Positions 17,504 through 28,535 of a stretch of 64,000 nucleotides of DNA are shown here, in pieces. Numbering within the stretch: the first letter of the stretch is position 1; every line of letters begins with the position of its first letter. The notes under the pieces are model-generated. The model had not been told where the DNA came from. It made no database searches and saw only the letters and a list, made by a program, of their open reading frames with translations. The stretch is from Cellulomonas sp. URHD0024 (GTDB taxonomy: Bacteria > Actinomycetota > Actinomycetes > Actinomycetales > Cellulomonadaceae): contig NZ_KE384505.1 of NCBI RefSeq assembly GCF_000426185.1, forward strand, positions 187,741 to 251,740, read 5' to 3'. The position numbers were made by a program, and so were the translations under genes.

Positions 17504-18943
17504 GTGACCCTGCGCCTCTTCGACACCGCGACCCGGACGGTGCGTGACTTCGTACCGCTCGTTCCCGGCGAGGTCGGCGTCTACCTGTGCGGGGCCACCG
17601 TGCAGTCGCCGCCCCACATCGGTCACCTGAGGTCAGCCGTCGCGTTCGACGTGCTCGTCCGCTGGCTGCGCCGGTCGGGCAACCGCGTGACGCTGATCCG
17701 CAACGTCACCGACATCGACGACAAGATCCTGGCCAAGGCCGCCGACGCGGGCGAACCGTGGTGGGCCTGGGCCATGCTCAACGAGCGCGCGTTCAACGAC
17801 GGCTACGACGCCCTCGGCGTCCTGCCGCCCAGCTACGAGCCGCGTGCCACGGGCCACGTGCCCGCGATGATCGAGCTGATGACCCGTCTCGTCGAGAAGG
17901 GCCATGCGTACTCGACGAGCCCGGGGAACGTGTGGTTCGACGTCCGCAGCTACACGGAGTACGGCGCGCTGACCAACCAGCGGGTCGAGGACATGATCCC
18001 GGCGCCCGACGGCACGGTCGGCGACGACGCCAAGCGGGACCAGCGCGACTTCGCGCTCTGGAAGGCCGCCAAGCCGGGGGAGCCCGAGACCGCCAGCTGG
18101 GACACGCCGTTCGGGCGCGGCCGGCCGGGTTGGCACCTCGAGTGCTCGGCGATGGCGCAGCGCTACCTCGGCGACACCTTCGACATCCACGGCGGCGGTC
18201 TCGACCTGCGGTTCCCGCACCACGAGAACGAGCAGGCCCAGTCGCGCGCGGCCGGGTACGGGTTCGCGCAGTACTGGCTGCACAACGGCTGGGTCACCCA
18301 GGGTGGCGCCAAGATGAGCAAGTCGCTCGGCAACGGGTTGCTGGTCACCGCGGTGCTCGCCAAGGAGCGCCCCGCGGTGCTGCGGTACGCGATGACGGCG
18401 GTGCAGTACAGCTCGATGCTCGAGTGGTCCGACGACACGCTGCGTGAGGCCGAGGCCACCTGGGACCGGCTCGCGGGCTTCGTCGAGCGGGCCACCGAGA
18501 AGGTCGGCGTGGTCGACGACGCCGAGGTCGCCACCGCCGAGCTGCCCGCCGAGTTCGTCGCGGCGATGGACGACGACCTCAACGTTCCCGCCGCTCTGGC
18601 GGTCGTGCACGAGCACCTGCGCACCGGAAACTCGGCGCTGGCCAAGGCCGATGCGACCGAGGCCCGTGAGTCGATGGTCGCCCTTCGTGCGATGCTCGAC
18701 GTGCTCGGCCTCGATCCGGCGGGCGCGCACTGGCGTGCGACGGCAGGCGACGAGCGCTACGTCCGGGCGCTGGAGTCGGTGGTCTCCGCCGAGCTCGAGG
18801 CGCGTGCGCAGGCCCGCGCGGCCCGTGACTTCACCACCTCGGACGCGATCCGTGACCGCCTCGCAGCGGCCGGCGTCGTCGTCGAGGACTCGTCCTCCGG
18901 AGCGCGCTGGTCACTCGCCGCGCGCGCCGACCTCGACGGCTGA
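17504..18943 (+). CDS. cysS: Cysteinyl-tRNA synthetase CysS
   Basis: A 479-residue class I synthetase that charges tRNA-Cys. The HIGH motif occurs as PPHIGH (37-41), the KMSKS loop at about 270-274, and the zinc ligands in YLCGATV (C29), LECSAMA and FPHHENE. The C-terminal DALR-type anticodon domain ends around residue 470. The GTG at 17504 begins the typical [11 protein letters not shown] start. rlmB follows 39 bp later; cysS-rlmB is a common actinobacterial pair. This is the protein-synthesis form rather than the mycothiol ligase MshC, because it is full length with a DALR domain. Confidence 0.95.
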   Translation: MTLRLFDTATRTVRDFVPLVPGEVGVYLCGATVQSPPHIGHLRSAVAFDVLVRWLRRSGNRVTLIRNVTDIDDKILAKAADAGEPWWAWAMLNERAFNDGYDALGVLPPSYEPRATGHVPAMIELMTRLVEKGHAYSTSPGNVWFDVRSYTEYGALTNQRVEDMIPAPDGTVGDDAKRDQRDFALWKAAKPGEPETASWDTPFGRGRPGWHLECSAMAQRYLGDTFDIHGGGLDLRFPHHENEQAQSRAAGYGFAQYWLHNGWVTQGGAKMSKSLGNGLLVTAVLAKERPAVLRYAMTAVQYSSMLEWSDDTLREAEATWDRLAGFVERATEKVGVVDDAEVATAELPAEFVAAMDDDLNVPAALAVVHEHLRTGNSALAKADATEARESMVALRAMLDVLGLDPAGAHWRATAGDERYVRALESVVSAELEARAQARAARDFTTSDAIRDRLAAAGVVVEDSSSGARWSLAARADLDG

Positions 18944-18982
18944 CGGCCGCCGACCCCCAGCTTCAGAACAAAGGAACACAGC

Positions 18983-19990
18983 ATGGCTGGCAACTCCTCC
19001 CGTCGCGGGGCCACCCGCAAGGCCGGGTCCAAGAAGGTCGCCTCCGCGGGCACCGGCGGCAAGAACCGCCGTTCGCTGGAAGGTCGAGGCCCGACGCCCA
19101 AGGCCGAGGACCGCGAGTACCACCCGGCGCACAAGGCCAAGATCGCGGCCGAGCGGCGTGCCGTCGCCGGCACCCGTGGCACCTCCGGGCGGCAGTCGGC
19201 GGGCGCGTCCCGCAGCGCGGCCGGGTCCAAGGGCGGGCGGAAGAGCTCGACCCACGAGATCGTGTCCGGTCGCAACAGCGTGGTCGAGGCGCTGCGCGCG
19301 GGGATCCCGGTGTCGACGGTGTACATCGCCTCCCGGCTGGAGGCCGACGACCGGACGCGCGAGATCATCGCCGCGGCGGGCAACTCGAACTACCCCCTGC
19401 TCGAGGTCAGCCGCAGCGAGCTCGACCGGCTCACCGACGGCTCGGTCCACCAGGGCGTCGCCATCCAGGTCCCGCCGTACGAGTACGCCGACGACGACGA
19501 CCTCCTCGACGCGGCCGCGGAGTCGGACCGGGCGGCGCTGATCGTCGCCCTCGACGGGGTGACCGACCCGCGCAACCTCGGTGCGGTCCTGCGGTCCGCC
19601 GGGGCGTTCGGTGCGCACGGCGTCCTCGTGCCCGAGCGGCGCGCCGCCGGCGTCACCGCGTCGGCGTGGAAGGTGTCCGCGGGCGCGGCCGCGCGCGTGC
19701 CCGTCGCCCGCGTGACCAACCTGGTGCGCACCCTGCAGGGCCTCAAGCAGGCGGGCGTGTTCGTCGTCGGCCTGGACGGCGGCGGTGACACCACGATCAC
19801 CGAGCTGCCGTACGCCACCGACCCGCTGGTCCTCGTCGTCGGCTCGGAGGGCAAGGGGCTGTCGCGCCTCGTCCGCGAGCAGTGCGACGCCATCGCCTCG
19901 ATCCCGATCACGAGCTCGGTCGAGTCGCTGAACGCCGGCGTCGCCGCAGGGATCGCCCTCTACGAGGTGGCCCGCCAGCGCGCGATCTGA
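18983..19990 (+). CDS. rlmB: 23S rRNA 2'-O-ribose methyltransferase RlmB (TrmH/SpoU family)
   Basis: A 335-residue SPOUT methyltransferase. About 85 basic, low-complexity N-terminal residues precede the substrate-binding domain (GRNSVVEALRAG) and the catalytic domain with the three SpoU motifs: NLGAVLRSAGAFG, LVVGSEGKGLSRL and IPITSSVESLNAGVAAGI. The enzyme methylates a guanosine ribose in 23S rRNA (G2251 in E. coli numbering). A basic tail of this sort is common in actinobacterial homologues and probably binds RNA. It forms an operon with cysS. Confidence 0.93.
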   Translation: MAGNSSRRGATRKAGSKKVASAGTGGKNRRSLEGRGPTPKAEDREYHPAHKAKIAAERRAVAGTRGTSGRQSAGASRSAAGSKGGRKSSTHEIVSGRNSVVEALRAGIPVSTVYIASRLEADDRTREIIAAAGNSNYPLLEVSRSELDRLTDGSVHQGVAIQVPPYEYADDDDLLDAAAESDRAALIVALDGVTDPRNLGAVLRSAGAFGAHGVLVPERRAAGVTASAWKVSAGAAARVPVARVTNLVRTLQGLKQAGVFVVGLDGGGDTTITELPYATDPLVLVVGSEGKGLSRLVREQCDAIASIPITSSVESLNAGVAAGIALYEVARQRAI

Positions 19991-20003
19991 CGCCGCCCGG
20001 CAG

Positions 20004-20969
20004 TCAGCGTGTCGTGGGCGTGAGCGCTCGGAGCCGGTCGCCCAGCTCGTTCGCGAAGAACTCCAGGAAGCCGTCGGGGTCCGGTCCCGCGTTCTGGGTC
20101 ACCAGGTGGTCGAACCCGGCGTCCACGAACTGCTGAGCCACCCGGACGTGCTCCTCGACGTCCGGTCCGCAGGCGAACTGCGCCGTCACGTCCTCCTTCG
20201 TCACGGTCTGCGACGCGGCCTCGAAGTTGACGGGGTTCGGCAGCTCGCTGAGCACCTTCCAGCCACCGGTGAGGATGAACCGGTTCTTCTCGAGGACCGC
20301 CTGTACCGCCGTGTCGGCGTCGGGCGCCCAGGCCAGCGGGATCTCCGCGTACCGCGGTCCGGCGCCGGTGAACCCCGCGACGAGCTCGGCCTTCGGCTCG
20401 ATCGCGAACAGGCCGTCGCCGAGCTCGTTGGCGATCCGCAGGGATGCCGACCCGCTGACCGCCACGCAGATGTCGGGCAGGCGCTCGGGCAGGTCGAAGA
20501 TCCGCGCGTCGTCGATCTGCAGGTGGGCACCCTCGTACGACCGGTACCCGCCCTGCCAGAGGAGCCGGATGATCTCGAGCGCCTCCCGGAACGCCTGATG
20601 CCGCTTGCGGATGGTCGGGAAGGTCGTCCCGACGACGTGCTCGTTCAGCCGTTCGCCCGCACCGACCCCGAGCGTGAAGCGGCCCTCGGACAGGATCTGC
20701 AGGGTGGCCGCGGACTGGGCGACCACGGCGGGGTGGTACCGGAACGACGGGCACGTCACGCCGGTCACCAGGCCGACGCGCTGCGTCTTGGCGGCGATCG
20801 TCGGCAGGAGGACCCAGGTGCTGGCGCTGTGCCCCTGGCTCTCCAGCCACGGGTGGAAGTGGTCGCTCGACTCGACGAAGTCGAAGCCCGCCTCCTCGGC
20901 GGCGACCGCCTGACGGACGAGCTCCTGCGGGCCGAATCCCTCGGTGGACAGCTTGTAGCCGATCTTCAC
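20004..20969 (-). CDS. F420-dependent LLM-class oxidoreductase
   Basis: A 321-residue luciferase-like TIM-barrel flavin/F420 enzyme. The start MKIGYKLSTEGFGPQELVRQA, the segment SSDHFHPWLESQGHS and GRFTLGVGAGERLNEH are diagnostic of the F420-dependent glucose-6-phosphate-dehydrogenase-related group (TIGR03557). It probably reduces or oxidises a small molecule with coenzyme F420; the substrate is not predictable. The GTG at 20969 has GGGAG about 7 bases upstream. An in-frame reading to 21074 lacks family similarity. It is convergent with rlmB, 13 bp away. The 193 bp upstream to 21162 shows no other feature. Confidence 0.9.
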   Translation of the reverse strand: MKIGYKLSTEGFGPQELVRQAVAAEEAGFDFVESSDHFHPWLESQGHSASTWVLLPTIAAKTQRVGLVTGVTCPSFRYHPAVVAQSAATLQILSEGRFTLGVGAGERLNEHVVGTTFPTIRKRHQAFREALEIIRLLWQGGYRSYEGAHLQIDDARIFDLPERLPDICVAVSGSASLRIANELGDGLFAIEPKAELVAGFTGAGPRYAEIPLAWAPDADTAVQAVLEKNRFILTGGWKVLSELPNPVNFEAASQTVTKEDVTAQFACGPDVEEHVRVAQQFVDAGFDHLVTQNAGPDPDGFLEFFANELGDRLRALTPTTR

Positions 20970-21162
20970 GTGTGCTCCCGGTGAGCGATCTCTGGTGACG
21001 AGCTCCCGGGCACGAGGACGGTCGTGCGTTCTGCAGGCTGGGACCACGCTAAGAGGGTCCGGGAAGCCCGGCAAACGGTGCGGGCTCAGGATGCCGAGCC
21101 ACAGGCCGCACAGCAGGAGACGTCACGGACAGCGCCCCGCCGACGTTCGGAGGGAGCAAGCC

Positions 21163-22440
21163 TCAGCCCAGCAGCGGGTCGTCCTGCGCGACGCGCGGGA
21201 TCTCGCCGGTGTCGGGCACCTCGCCCGCCTGCACGCCGAGGATCGACTGCTCGTCGGGCCGGCTGGGCAGGATGTCCTGCAGGTAGCTCTTCACGGCCTT
21301 CTTCATCGACACGTCGTGCCCGGCCTGCTCGGACAGGTACCAGCGGTGGTCGAGGAGCTCGTGGTAGATCTGCGCCGGCTCCAGCTTGAGGCGCAGGTCG
21401 CGCGGGACGGCCCGGACGGCGGGCTCGAACACCTCGGTCAGCCAGTCGTGGGCGACGAACGACTCGTCCTCGCGCTGCCGGTCGGTGGCGGCGCGGTACT
21501 CGTCGAGGTCATTGAGCAGCCGGCGCGCCTGGTTCTCCTGCACGTCCAGACCGGTCAGCCGCATGAGGCGCCGGGAGTGGTGACCGGCGTCCACGACCTT
21601 CGGCTGGATGACCACGCGGGTGCCGTCCACGTCGGTGGTGATGTCGAGCTCGCCCACGTCGAAACCGAGGTCGTTGAGCCGGTCGATGCGCGCCTGGACC
21701 CGCCAGCGGTCCCCGTAGCCGAAGGTCTCGGGCTCGGTCAGGGCACGCCACAGGTCCTCGTACCTCTCGACCAGTGCGTCACCGATCGCCACCGCGTCGA
21801 CGTCCGCCTCGAGGAAGTCGCCGGCCTGCAGGTCCATGAGCTCGCCGATGATGTTCACGCGGGCGATCTCCAGGTCGTACCCGCGCTGGCCGTCGGAGAG
21901 CCGGTCGTGCAGGTCGCCCGTCTCGGCGTCGACGAGGTAGGCGGCGAACATCTCGGCGTCTCGTCGGAAGAGGGTGTTGGACAGCGACACGTCGCCCCAG
22001 AAGAAGCCGACCAGGTGGAGCCGCACCAGGAGCACCGCGAGGGCGTCGATCAGGCGCGTGGCGGTGTCGGGCTGCAGGATCTGGCTGAACAGCGCGCGGT
22101 ACGGCAGCGAGAACGAGAGGTGCTGGGTGATCAGGCACGCCTCGAGCCGGTCCCCGGACGCGTCCGAGCGACCGGTGATGACGCCCACCGGCTCGACGCC
22201 CGGCACGTCCAGCCGACGCAGCTGCCGCAGCAGCTCGTACTCGCGGTAGGCAACCGTCTCGCCGATCTCCTTCACCGCGATGACCCGGCCGGACAGCTTG
22301 ACGAACCGCACGATGTGGCGCGAGATGCCCCGGGGCAGGGCCGCCAGGGTCTCGTCCGGCCAGTCCTCGAGCGGGAGGTGCCACGGGAGGTCGAGCAGCG
22401 CCGGGTCCGGCGAGGCCGCGGTGATCTGCAGCGCGTTCAT
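21163..22440 (-). CDS. DUF4032 domain protein with kinase-like fold
   Basis: A 425-residue cytoplasmic protein. The N-terminal half resembles lipopolysaccharide-kinase (Kdo/WaaP)-like ATP-binding folds (RFVKLSGRVIAVKEI, then VAYREYELLRQLRRL, and FWGDVSLSNTLFRRD as a catalytic-loop-like segment with Asp and Asn); the C-terminal half is DUF4032. The family is widespread in actinobacteria and uncharacterised, so a phosphotransferase role is only an inference. It lies 78 bp downstream of the MsiK-like gene on the same strand, separated by a terminator hairpin. Confidence 0.88.
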   Translation of the reverse strand: MNALQITAASPDPALLDLPWHLPLEDWPDETLAALPRGISRHIVRFVKLSGRVIAVKEIGETVAYREYELLRQLRRLDVPGVEPVGVITGRSDASGDRLEACLITQHLSFSLPYRALFSQILQPDTATRLIDALAVLLVRLHLVGFFWGDVSLSNTLFRRDAEMFAAYLVDAETGDLHDRLSDGQRGYDLEIARVNIIGELMDLQAGDFLEADVDAVAIGDALVERYEDLWRALTEPETFGYGDRWRVQARIDRLNDLGFDVGELDITTDVDGTRVVIQPKVVDAGHHSRRLMRLTGLDVQENQARRLLNDLDEYRAATDRQREDESFVAHDWLTEVFEPAVRAVPRDLRLKLEPAQIYHELLDHRWYLSEQAGHDVSMKKAVKSYLQDILPSRPDEQSILGVQAGEVPDTGEIPRVAQDDPLLG

Positions 22441-22476
22441 GCGTCCATCATCCCAGCAGTCGCCAACAGCGAAGGA

Positions 22477-22502
22477 GCGGCCCCGGCAGGAGCCGGGACC
22501 GC
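22477..22502 (-). terminator. Terminator after the MsiK-like gene
   Basis: GCGGCCCCGGC and GCCGGGACCGC form an 11-bp stem with a G-T wobble on the transcribed minus strand, around a four-base loop. It lies just 3' of the ABC ATPase stop. Confidence 0.7.
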
Positions 22503-22518
22503 CCCTCGACGATCACGG

Positions 22519-23646
<1,128 letters not shown>

Positions 23647-23825
23647 GACTGATCAGTCCCTTCACCGGCAGGTACGTGCCGGACGATCCGTTGTGAAGAG
23701 TGTCAAAGGTGTCTTCGATGACACGGACCGGATGAGGGTTGTCCATCGCGGCCCGCCGTCATCTTGCCACACCCGCGCGACACGTCCACAGGCCCACGTG
23801 AGCAGCGTCACACGATCGGGGCCGT

Positions 23826-25307
23826 TCACCCGAGTGCGACACCGGACCCGTCCTGGAACGTCACGACGAGCCGCCCGCCGTGCTCCTGGGCGTCGGCGAG
23901 GCTGCCGACGTCGGCGTGGAGCATCGACCGGAGGTCGGAGGTGGCGTCGGCGCGGCCGTCGCCGAGGTCCAGCGAGCGCAGCCGGAGGTCGTCCGTGAGG
24001 ACCACGACGTGCAGGGGATCGGCGCCCAGGTAGACGGGCGTCGCGTCGAGCCGGACCCGCCAGCGCTCGTCCCCCGTCCGGGCGTCGCGAGAGACGACGG
24101 ACGACGGTCCCGCGGCGATGACGGCGCCGTCCAGCACGAGCACCTCCCCGGCACGGCCGTCCGCCCGCCACAGCTCCTCGCCGGTACGGGCGTCGTCGGC
24201 GGCGACGCCCGTTGCCGTGCGGAGCAGGACGACGCCGGCCGCGCTGCCGTCGTCGACCGCCGGTACGACCTGCGGGCCGTCCACGGGCACGTGCTTCCCG
24301 CGCCGGGTGACCAGGACGCCCGCGGGCAGCGTGCTGCTCTGGAACGGCGCCCAGACGAGGGTCCCGGACCGGCCGAGCTCGAGCGAGCCGCCGGTCCCCA
24401 CCGACAGCGACCGCCGCGACGCACCGTCGGGCGACCACACCCATGCGTGCCCGTCGTCGTGGAGTAGGACCCGCGCCGGGTCGCTGGTCAGGGTCGCCGC
24501 CGTGTCGGTCGTGTCGACGCCGACCTGCAGCGGACCGGCTCCCTTCAGGGTCGGGGTGTGGTCCTGCCAGGCGGGCGCGCCGGTCTGCGGATCGGTCGCG
24601 CGGACGTCCCAGTGCCTGTGGGTCTCGTCGTCGGCGACGGGCTCCGCGATCACGAGGTGGCCGTCGCTCACCGCCCACAGCGAGCCGGCGGGCAGGATCT
24701 GGTGGGCGAGGACCGTGCCGTCCGTCGGGTCCAGGGCCATGAGCGGCGTTCCGACGGACAGCAGCTCCGGGCCGGACACGTCCGCGCCGCACACGGCAAC
24801 CGCGTCCGGGGGCCCCGACGCGCTCGCGCACCGGACCAGGACGGACGGGAAGGTCCCTCGGGCCTCGGGGAGCAGGGCGTCGTCGAAGGGGAACGGGGTG
24901 GACCACCGCAGGGCGCCGGTGTCCGGGTCGGTCCCGCGCAGCTCGACGTAGCCCGTCCGGGCCCGCGTACCGATCGTCCACCGGCCCGCGGTGTCGTCGG
25001 CGACGAGGGCGACGGACTCGGCGGGCGTGAAGTGCCACAGGGGGACGACGTGCCCCGGCAGGGGCTGCAGGACGCCGGGGACGTCGGCCAGGTACGCGAG
25101 CCGATCGCGCTCGCGGGCGTCGACCATCGTCTGCGCACCGACGAGGGCGATCACTGCGAGCACCGCGGCGACGACCAGCCACGCTGCTCGCCGCCGGATC
25201 CAGTCCCGTGGTGCAGCCGTGACGTCCGCGACCTCGGGCGGTCCGGCCTCGTCCATCGCGAGGACCTGGCGGTGCCCGCTGGTGCGCAAGCCGTCGGTCG
25301 GGCTCAT
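23826..25307 (-). CDS. Membrane-anchored PQQ-like beta-propeller protein (paralogue 3)
   Basis: A 493-residue protein: a cytoplasmic tail of about 40 residues, one membrane helix (WLVVAAVLAVIALVGAQ), then an extracytoplasmic repeat domain with PQQ/WD-like blades (for example GELLR-type strands in DARTGEELWRADG and DARTGDERWRV). It shares with its two upstream paralogues the membrane-proximal DARERDRLAYLADVPGV pattern. Family proteins of this sort act as scaffolds or sensors and most do not bind PQQ. The gene starts 10 bp after the previous stop, so the three form an operon. It has diverged most of the three; the molecular role is unknown. Confidence 0.82.
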   Translation of the reverse strand: MSPTDGLRTSGHRQVLAMDEAGPPEVADVTAAPRDWIRRRAAWLVVAAVLAVIALVGAQTMVDARERDRLAYLADVPGVLQPLPGHVVPLWHFTPAESVALVADDTAGRWTIGTRARTGYVELRGTDPDTGALRWSTPFPFDDALLPEARGTFPSVLVRCASASGPPDAVAVCGADVSGPELLSVGTPLMALDPTDGTVLAHQILPAGSLWAVSDGHLVIAEPVADDETHRHWDVRATDPQTGAPAWQDHTPTLKGAGPLQVGVDTTDTAATLTSDPARVLLHDDGHAWVWSPDGASRRSLSVGTGGSLELGRSGTLVWAPFQSSTLPAGVLVTRRGKHVPVDGPQVVPAVDDGSAAGVVLLRTATGVAADDARTGEELWRADGRAGEVLVLDGAVIAAGPSSVVSRDARTGDERWRVRLDATPVYLGADPLHVVVLTDDLRLRSLDLGDGRADATSDLRSMLHADVGSLADAQEHGGRLVVTFQDGSGVALG

Positions 25308-25317
25308 CGAGCGACCG

Positions 25318-26853
25318 TCATCCCAGGACGGCGACCGCGCCGTCGCTCATCCACACGAACAGTCGCGGGTCGCGCCCGCTCGACTGGAAGCTCTGCGCGA
25401 GCCGCGTCGGGCTACCCCCCGTCACGGCCTCGGTCAGGTCCTTGGACCATGCGAGCCGACCGTCGGTCAGGGCGTACGCCTCCAGCGAGATCTTCTTCCC
25501 CGGCACGAGCAGGTACCGGCCGTCGGTGGAGAGCTGGCGGGGCTGGTGATCGAGCGTGGTGGTCCAGTGCACCTTCCCCGACCGGGCGTCGACGGCGCTG
25601 AGCTCGTCGAACGAGGCGAGGTAGACGACGCCGTCGAGCAGCAGTGCGGCCGTGAGGGCGTCGGGCCGGTCCCAGAGCACGTCACCGGTCCCTGCGTCCC
25701 GGCCGGTGATGCCGATCCTCCCGGCGGGGCCGTCGCCGACCGTGAGAACCACGTCGGGGGCGGAACCGTCGTCCACGGACAGCCACGCGGCGGTCTGGGC
25801 CATCGACACCTCGGCCCCGTCGGCCAGCAGGAGCTTCCCCGTGTAGGCCGCACCCGACGAGAGCGAGCTCAGCACGTAGGCGCCCGCACGCGCACCCTGG
25901 ATCCACGAGCCAGGATCGAGCGGCTGGTCCCGCAGGAGCGTGCCGTCGCCGTCGAGGATCCACGCGTTGCCGTCGACGCTCAGCACGACCTGGTCGCCGA
26001 ACGTCTCCATGTTCGCGCCGCCCGAGGCGCTCGCGGCCTCCGGCCCGTCCTCGCGGCCCTGCACGTCGACCGTGGGCGTGGTGTACGTCCACAGCCGCGT
26101 CCCGTCGAGGGGGTCCGTCGCTGTCACGTTCCAGCGCACCGACCCGGCGTCCGTGCGGGCAGGGCCTCCGGTGTCGTCGACTCGTGAGGCCACGAGGATC
26201 GCCTCCGGTGCGAAGGCCACGTCGGACGTCCCGGCGACCCGGCGTTCGGACAGCACGTGCCCGTCCGACGGATCGAGCACCCAGATCGTCGAGTCGGGCA
26301 GCCCGACGATGTTCTGGCCGTACTGCACCGACGCGCACCCGGCGAGCGGTCGGCCGACGTGCTGGACCGCCTTGCAGCTGATCCACGCGCTCGGTATGAC
26401 GCCGTCCGGCTGCGGGTGCAGCCGCGGCAGCGTCACGGGTGTGGCCCACCTCGTCGCGCCGGTGTCGGGGTCGAGCGCGACCACGCGCACCAGCCCGGCA
26501 TCGTCCGCGGCGCCGCCCACCATGAGCCCGTCGACCATGGCCCCGCCCTGCATCACGGTGCCGAGCTCGGGAGGTGCCCGCCAGATCACGCCGATGTCGG
26601 AGCTGGCCGGCGGGACGACCCCGGGGACCTCGGCCAGTGCCGCGATGCGGTTCCGCTCCCGGGCGTCGAGGACGGACTGCGTGCCGACGAGCCCGAGAAC
26701 CGCCAGCACGAGCGCTGGCACGAGCCAGAGGGCGTGCCGACGAGGCCACGACCGCGCCGCCGGCGCGGCGCTCGGCGCTCCCCGAGCGGGCGCCGCTGGG
26801 ACGTGGACGTCGACGTCGTCGACGAGCTCGACCTCGCGCATCCGGCCGGTCAT
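25318..26853 (-). CDS. Membrane-anchored PQQ-like beta-propeller protein (paralogue 2)
   Basis: A 511-residue single-pass protein with the same layout: a short acidic cytoplasmic tail, a membrane helix (HALWLVPALVLAVLGLVGTQ), then the conserved ARERNRIAALAEVPGVV linker and a beta-propeller of about seven blades. MREVELVDDVDV at the N-terminus is nearly shared with paralogue 1, and the last residues (VWMSDGAVAVLG) match its ending VWMDDGGVAVLG. I chose the ATG at 26853; upstream in-frame sequence to 27003 overlaps the preceding gene. It is separated from paralogue 1 by 49 bp. Confidence 0.85.
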   Translation of the reverse strand: MTGRMREVELVDDVDVHVPAAPARGAPSAAPAARSWPRRHALWLVPALVLAVLGLVGTQSVLDARERNRIAALAEVPGVVPPASSDIGVIWRAPPELGTVMQGGAMVDGLMVGGAADDAGLVRVVALDPDTGATRWATPVTLPRLHPQPDGVIPSAWISCKAVQHVGRPLAGCASVQYGQNIVGLPDSTIWVLDPSDGHVLSERRVAGTSDVAFAPEAILVASRVDDTGGPARTDAGSVRWNVTATDPLDGTRLWTYTTPTVDVQGREDGPEAASASGGANMETFGDQVVLSVDGNAWILDGDGTLLRDQPLDPGSWIQGARAGAYVLSSLSSGAAYTGKLLLADGAEVSMAQTAAWLSVDDGSAPDVVLTVGDGPAGRIGITGRDAGTGDVLWDRPDALTAALLLDGVVYLASFDELSAVDARSGKVHWTTTLDHQPRQLSTDGRYLLVPGKKISLEAYALTDGRLAWSKDLTEAVTGGSPTRLAQSFQSSGRDPRLFVWMSDGAVAVLG

Positions 26854-26902
26854 GGGGCGGACGGTACGCCTCGGTCCTGTCAGCGGCCAGCGGCCGGGGC
26901 GC

Positions 26903-28441
26903 TCATCCGAGGACGGCCACCCCACCGTCGTCCATCCACACGTAGAGCCGTGGGACGTGCCACGACCACTGGAAGCCCTCGACGTAGATCGGGTCGCGGT
27001 CACCGGCCGCCTCGGCCAGCAGGTCCTTGGACCAGGCGAACCGACCGTTCGACAACGCGTAGGCGCGCAGCGAGACGCCCAGCCCGGGCACGAGCAGGTA
27101 GCGCCCGTCGGTGTCGAGCTGCTGCGGCTGGAAGTCGACGCGGGTCGACCACCGGATGCGTCCGGTGGTCGCGTCGACGGCTTGGATGGCCTTGTCGGTC
27201 GACAGGTACAGCACGCCGTCGAGCAGGATCCCCGCCGTCACGTTCTGGTCGCGGTGCCACAGTCGCTTGCCGGTCGAGGCCTCGCGTCCGGTGAGCCCGA
27301 CCGGCCCGGCGGCTCCGTCGGAGACGGTGAACAGCATGCCCGGGGCCGAGCCGTCGTCTATCGCGAGCCAGGCCGCCGTCTCGTCGATCCGGAGCGACGA
27401 GCCGTCGGCCAGCCGGAGCGTCCCTGGGGGAGCCTCTGCCGAGGAGTAGGTGCTGTCGAGGTACACACCGGATCGCACGCCCTGGATCCAGGCGCCCGGG
27501 CCGAGGGGGATGTCGCGCACGACGTGCCCGTCGTCGCGCAGGATCCACGCGTGCAGGTCGACGGCGAGCAGGAGCTCGTCCTCGAACGTCTGCAGCGACG
27601 CCGTGCCCGTCGCGCTGGCGGCGTTCGGGTAGTCCTCGCGACTGAGCACGTCGACCACGGGGCTCGTGGTGGTCCACCGGGCCGCACCCGAGACCAGGTC
27701 GGTCGCGGTGGTGCGCCAGCGGACCGTCTCGGCATCCGCAGGGGGAGGCCCGTCGCCGTCGGGGGCGATCCGGGTGGCGACGACCGCGGCGCCGTCCGCG
27801 AACGCGACGCCCGCTCCGCCCGGGACCACCGCGTGCCACACGATCGAGCCGTCTGCGGGGTCGACGGCCCACACGCCCGACTCCGGGAGGCCGACGATGT
27901 CGTCGCCGTACTGCTGGGACACGCACCCCACCAGCGACCGGTCGCCGTGCTCGACCGGGACGCAGCCCACCCCCGAGGTCGGCCGGCCGCCGTCTGGGGT
28001 CACGTGCGCCGCGGGCACCTGGACGGGCGTGGTCCAGCGCACCTCGCCGGTGTCGATGCTCAGCGCGACCAGGTCGATGCCGTGGTCGGAGGAGGCCTTG
28101 CCACCGATCAGCAGCCCGTCGACCGAGGTTCCGCCCTGCATGACCGTCGCCAGGTCGGGGTCGGCGCGCCAGATCACCCCGATGTCGGGACCCGTCGGCC
28201 GGACCACGCCGGGGATCGCCGCCAGCGCCTCGAGACGCGACTGCTCGCGCGCGTCGGCGACGAGCTGCGTGCCGACGAGGGCCAGCAGGGCGACGACCAC
28301 GGACGGCACGAGCCACCGCGCGTGGCGCCGGGCCCACGAGCGTCCGGCTGGGACGGCGCCGCCCGCCTCCGGGCCCGCGGGCAGCGTTGCGCTCTCGTCG
28401 ACAGCCTCAACGAGCTCGACCTCACGCATCCGGTCGGCCAT
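26903..28441 (-). CDS. Membrane-anchored PQQ-like beta-propeller protein (paralogue 1)
   Basis: The first gene of the tandem array, 512 residues. N-terminal tail, membrane helix (WLVPSVVVALLALVGTQ), linker DAREQSRLEALAAIPGVV, then repeated blades with AVDPADGSIVWHA, ATDLVSGAARWTT and DATTGRIRWSTR. Four cysteines in the blade region near residues 150-170 (GVGCVPVEHGDRSLVGCVS) are kept in paralogue 2 and could form disulfides outside the cell. Its close similarity to paralogue 2 over the whole length shows recent duplication. The function is unknown; a sensor or envelope scaffold is a guess. Confidence 0.85.
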   Translation of the reverse strand: MADRMREVELVEAVDESATLPAGPEAGGAVPAGRSWARRHARWLVPSVVVALLALVGTQLVADAREQSRLEALAAIPGVVRPTGPDIGVIWRADPDLATVMQGGTSVDGLLIGGKASSDHGIDLVALSIDTGEVRWTTPVQVPAAHVTPDGGRPTSGVGCVPVEHGDRSLVGCVSQQYGDDIVGLPESGVWAVDPADGSIVWHAVVPGGAGVAFADGAAVVATRIAPDGDGPPPADAETVRWRTTATDLVSGAARWTTTSPVVDVLSREDYPNAASATGTASLQTFEDELLLAVDLHAWILRDDGHVVRDIPLGPGAWIQGVRSGVYLDSTYSSAEAPPGTLRLADGSSLRIDETAAWLAIDDGSAPGMLFTVSDGAAGPVGLTGREASTGKRLWHRDQNVTAGILLDGVLYLSTDKAIQAVDATTGRIRWSTRVDFQPQQLDTDGRYLLVPGLGVSLRAYALSNGRFAWSKDLLAEAAGDRDPIYVEGFQWSWHVPRLYVWMDDGGVAVLG

Positions 28442-28535
28442 GAGGCGGACGGTACCCCTCGGTACGTGCCGGAGCCAGCGGGTCCCTCTCGTGCGCGTCG
28501 GGGCGGACGTCCCCGCCCCGTCGCCAGCGGGTCCT

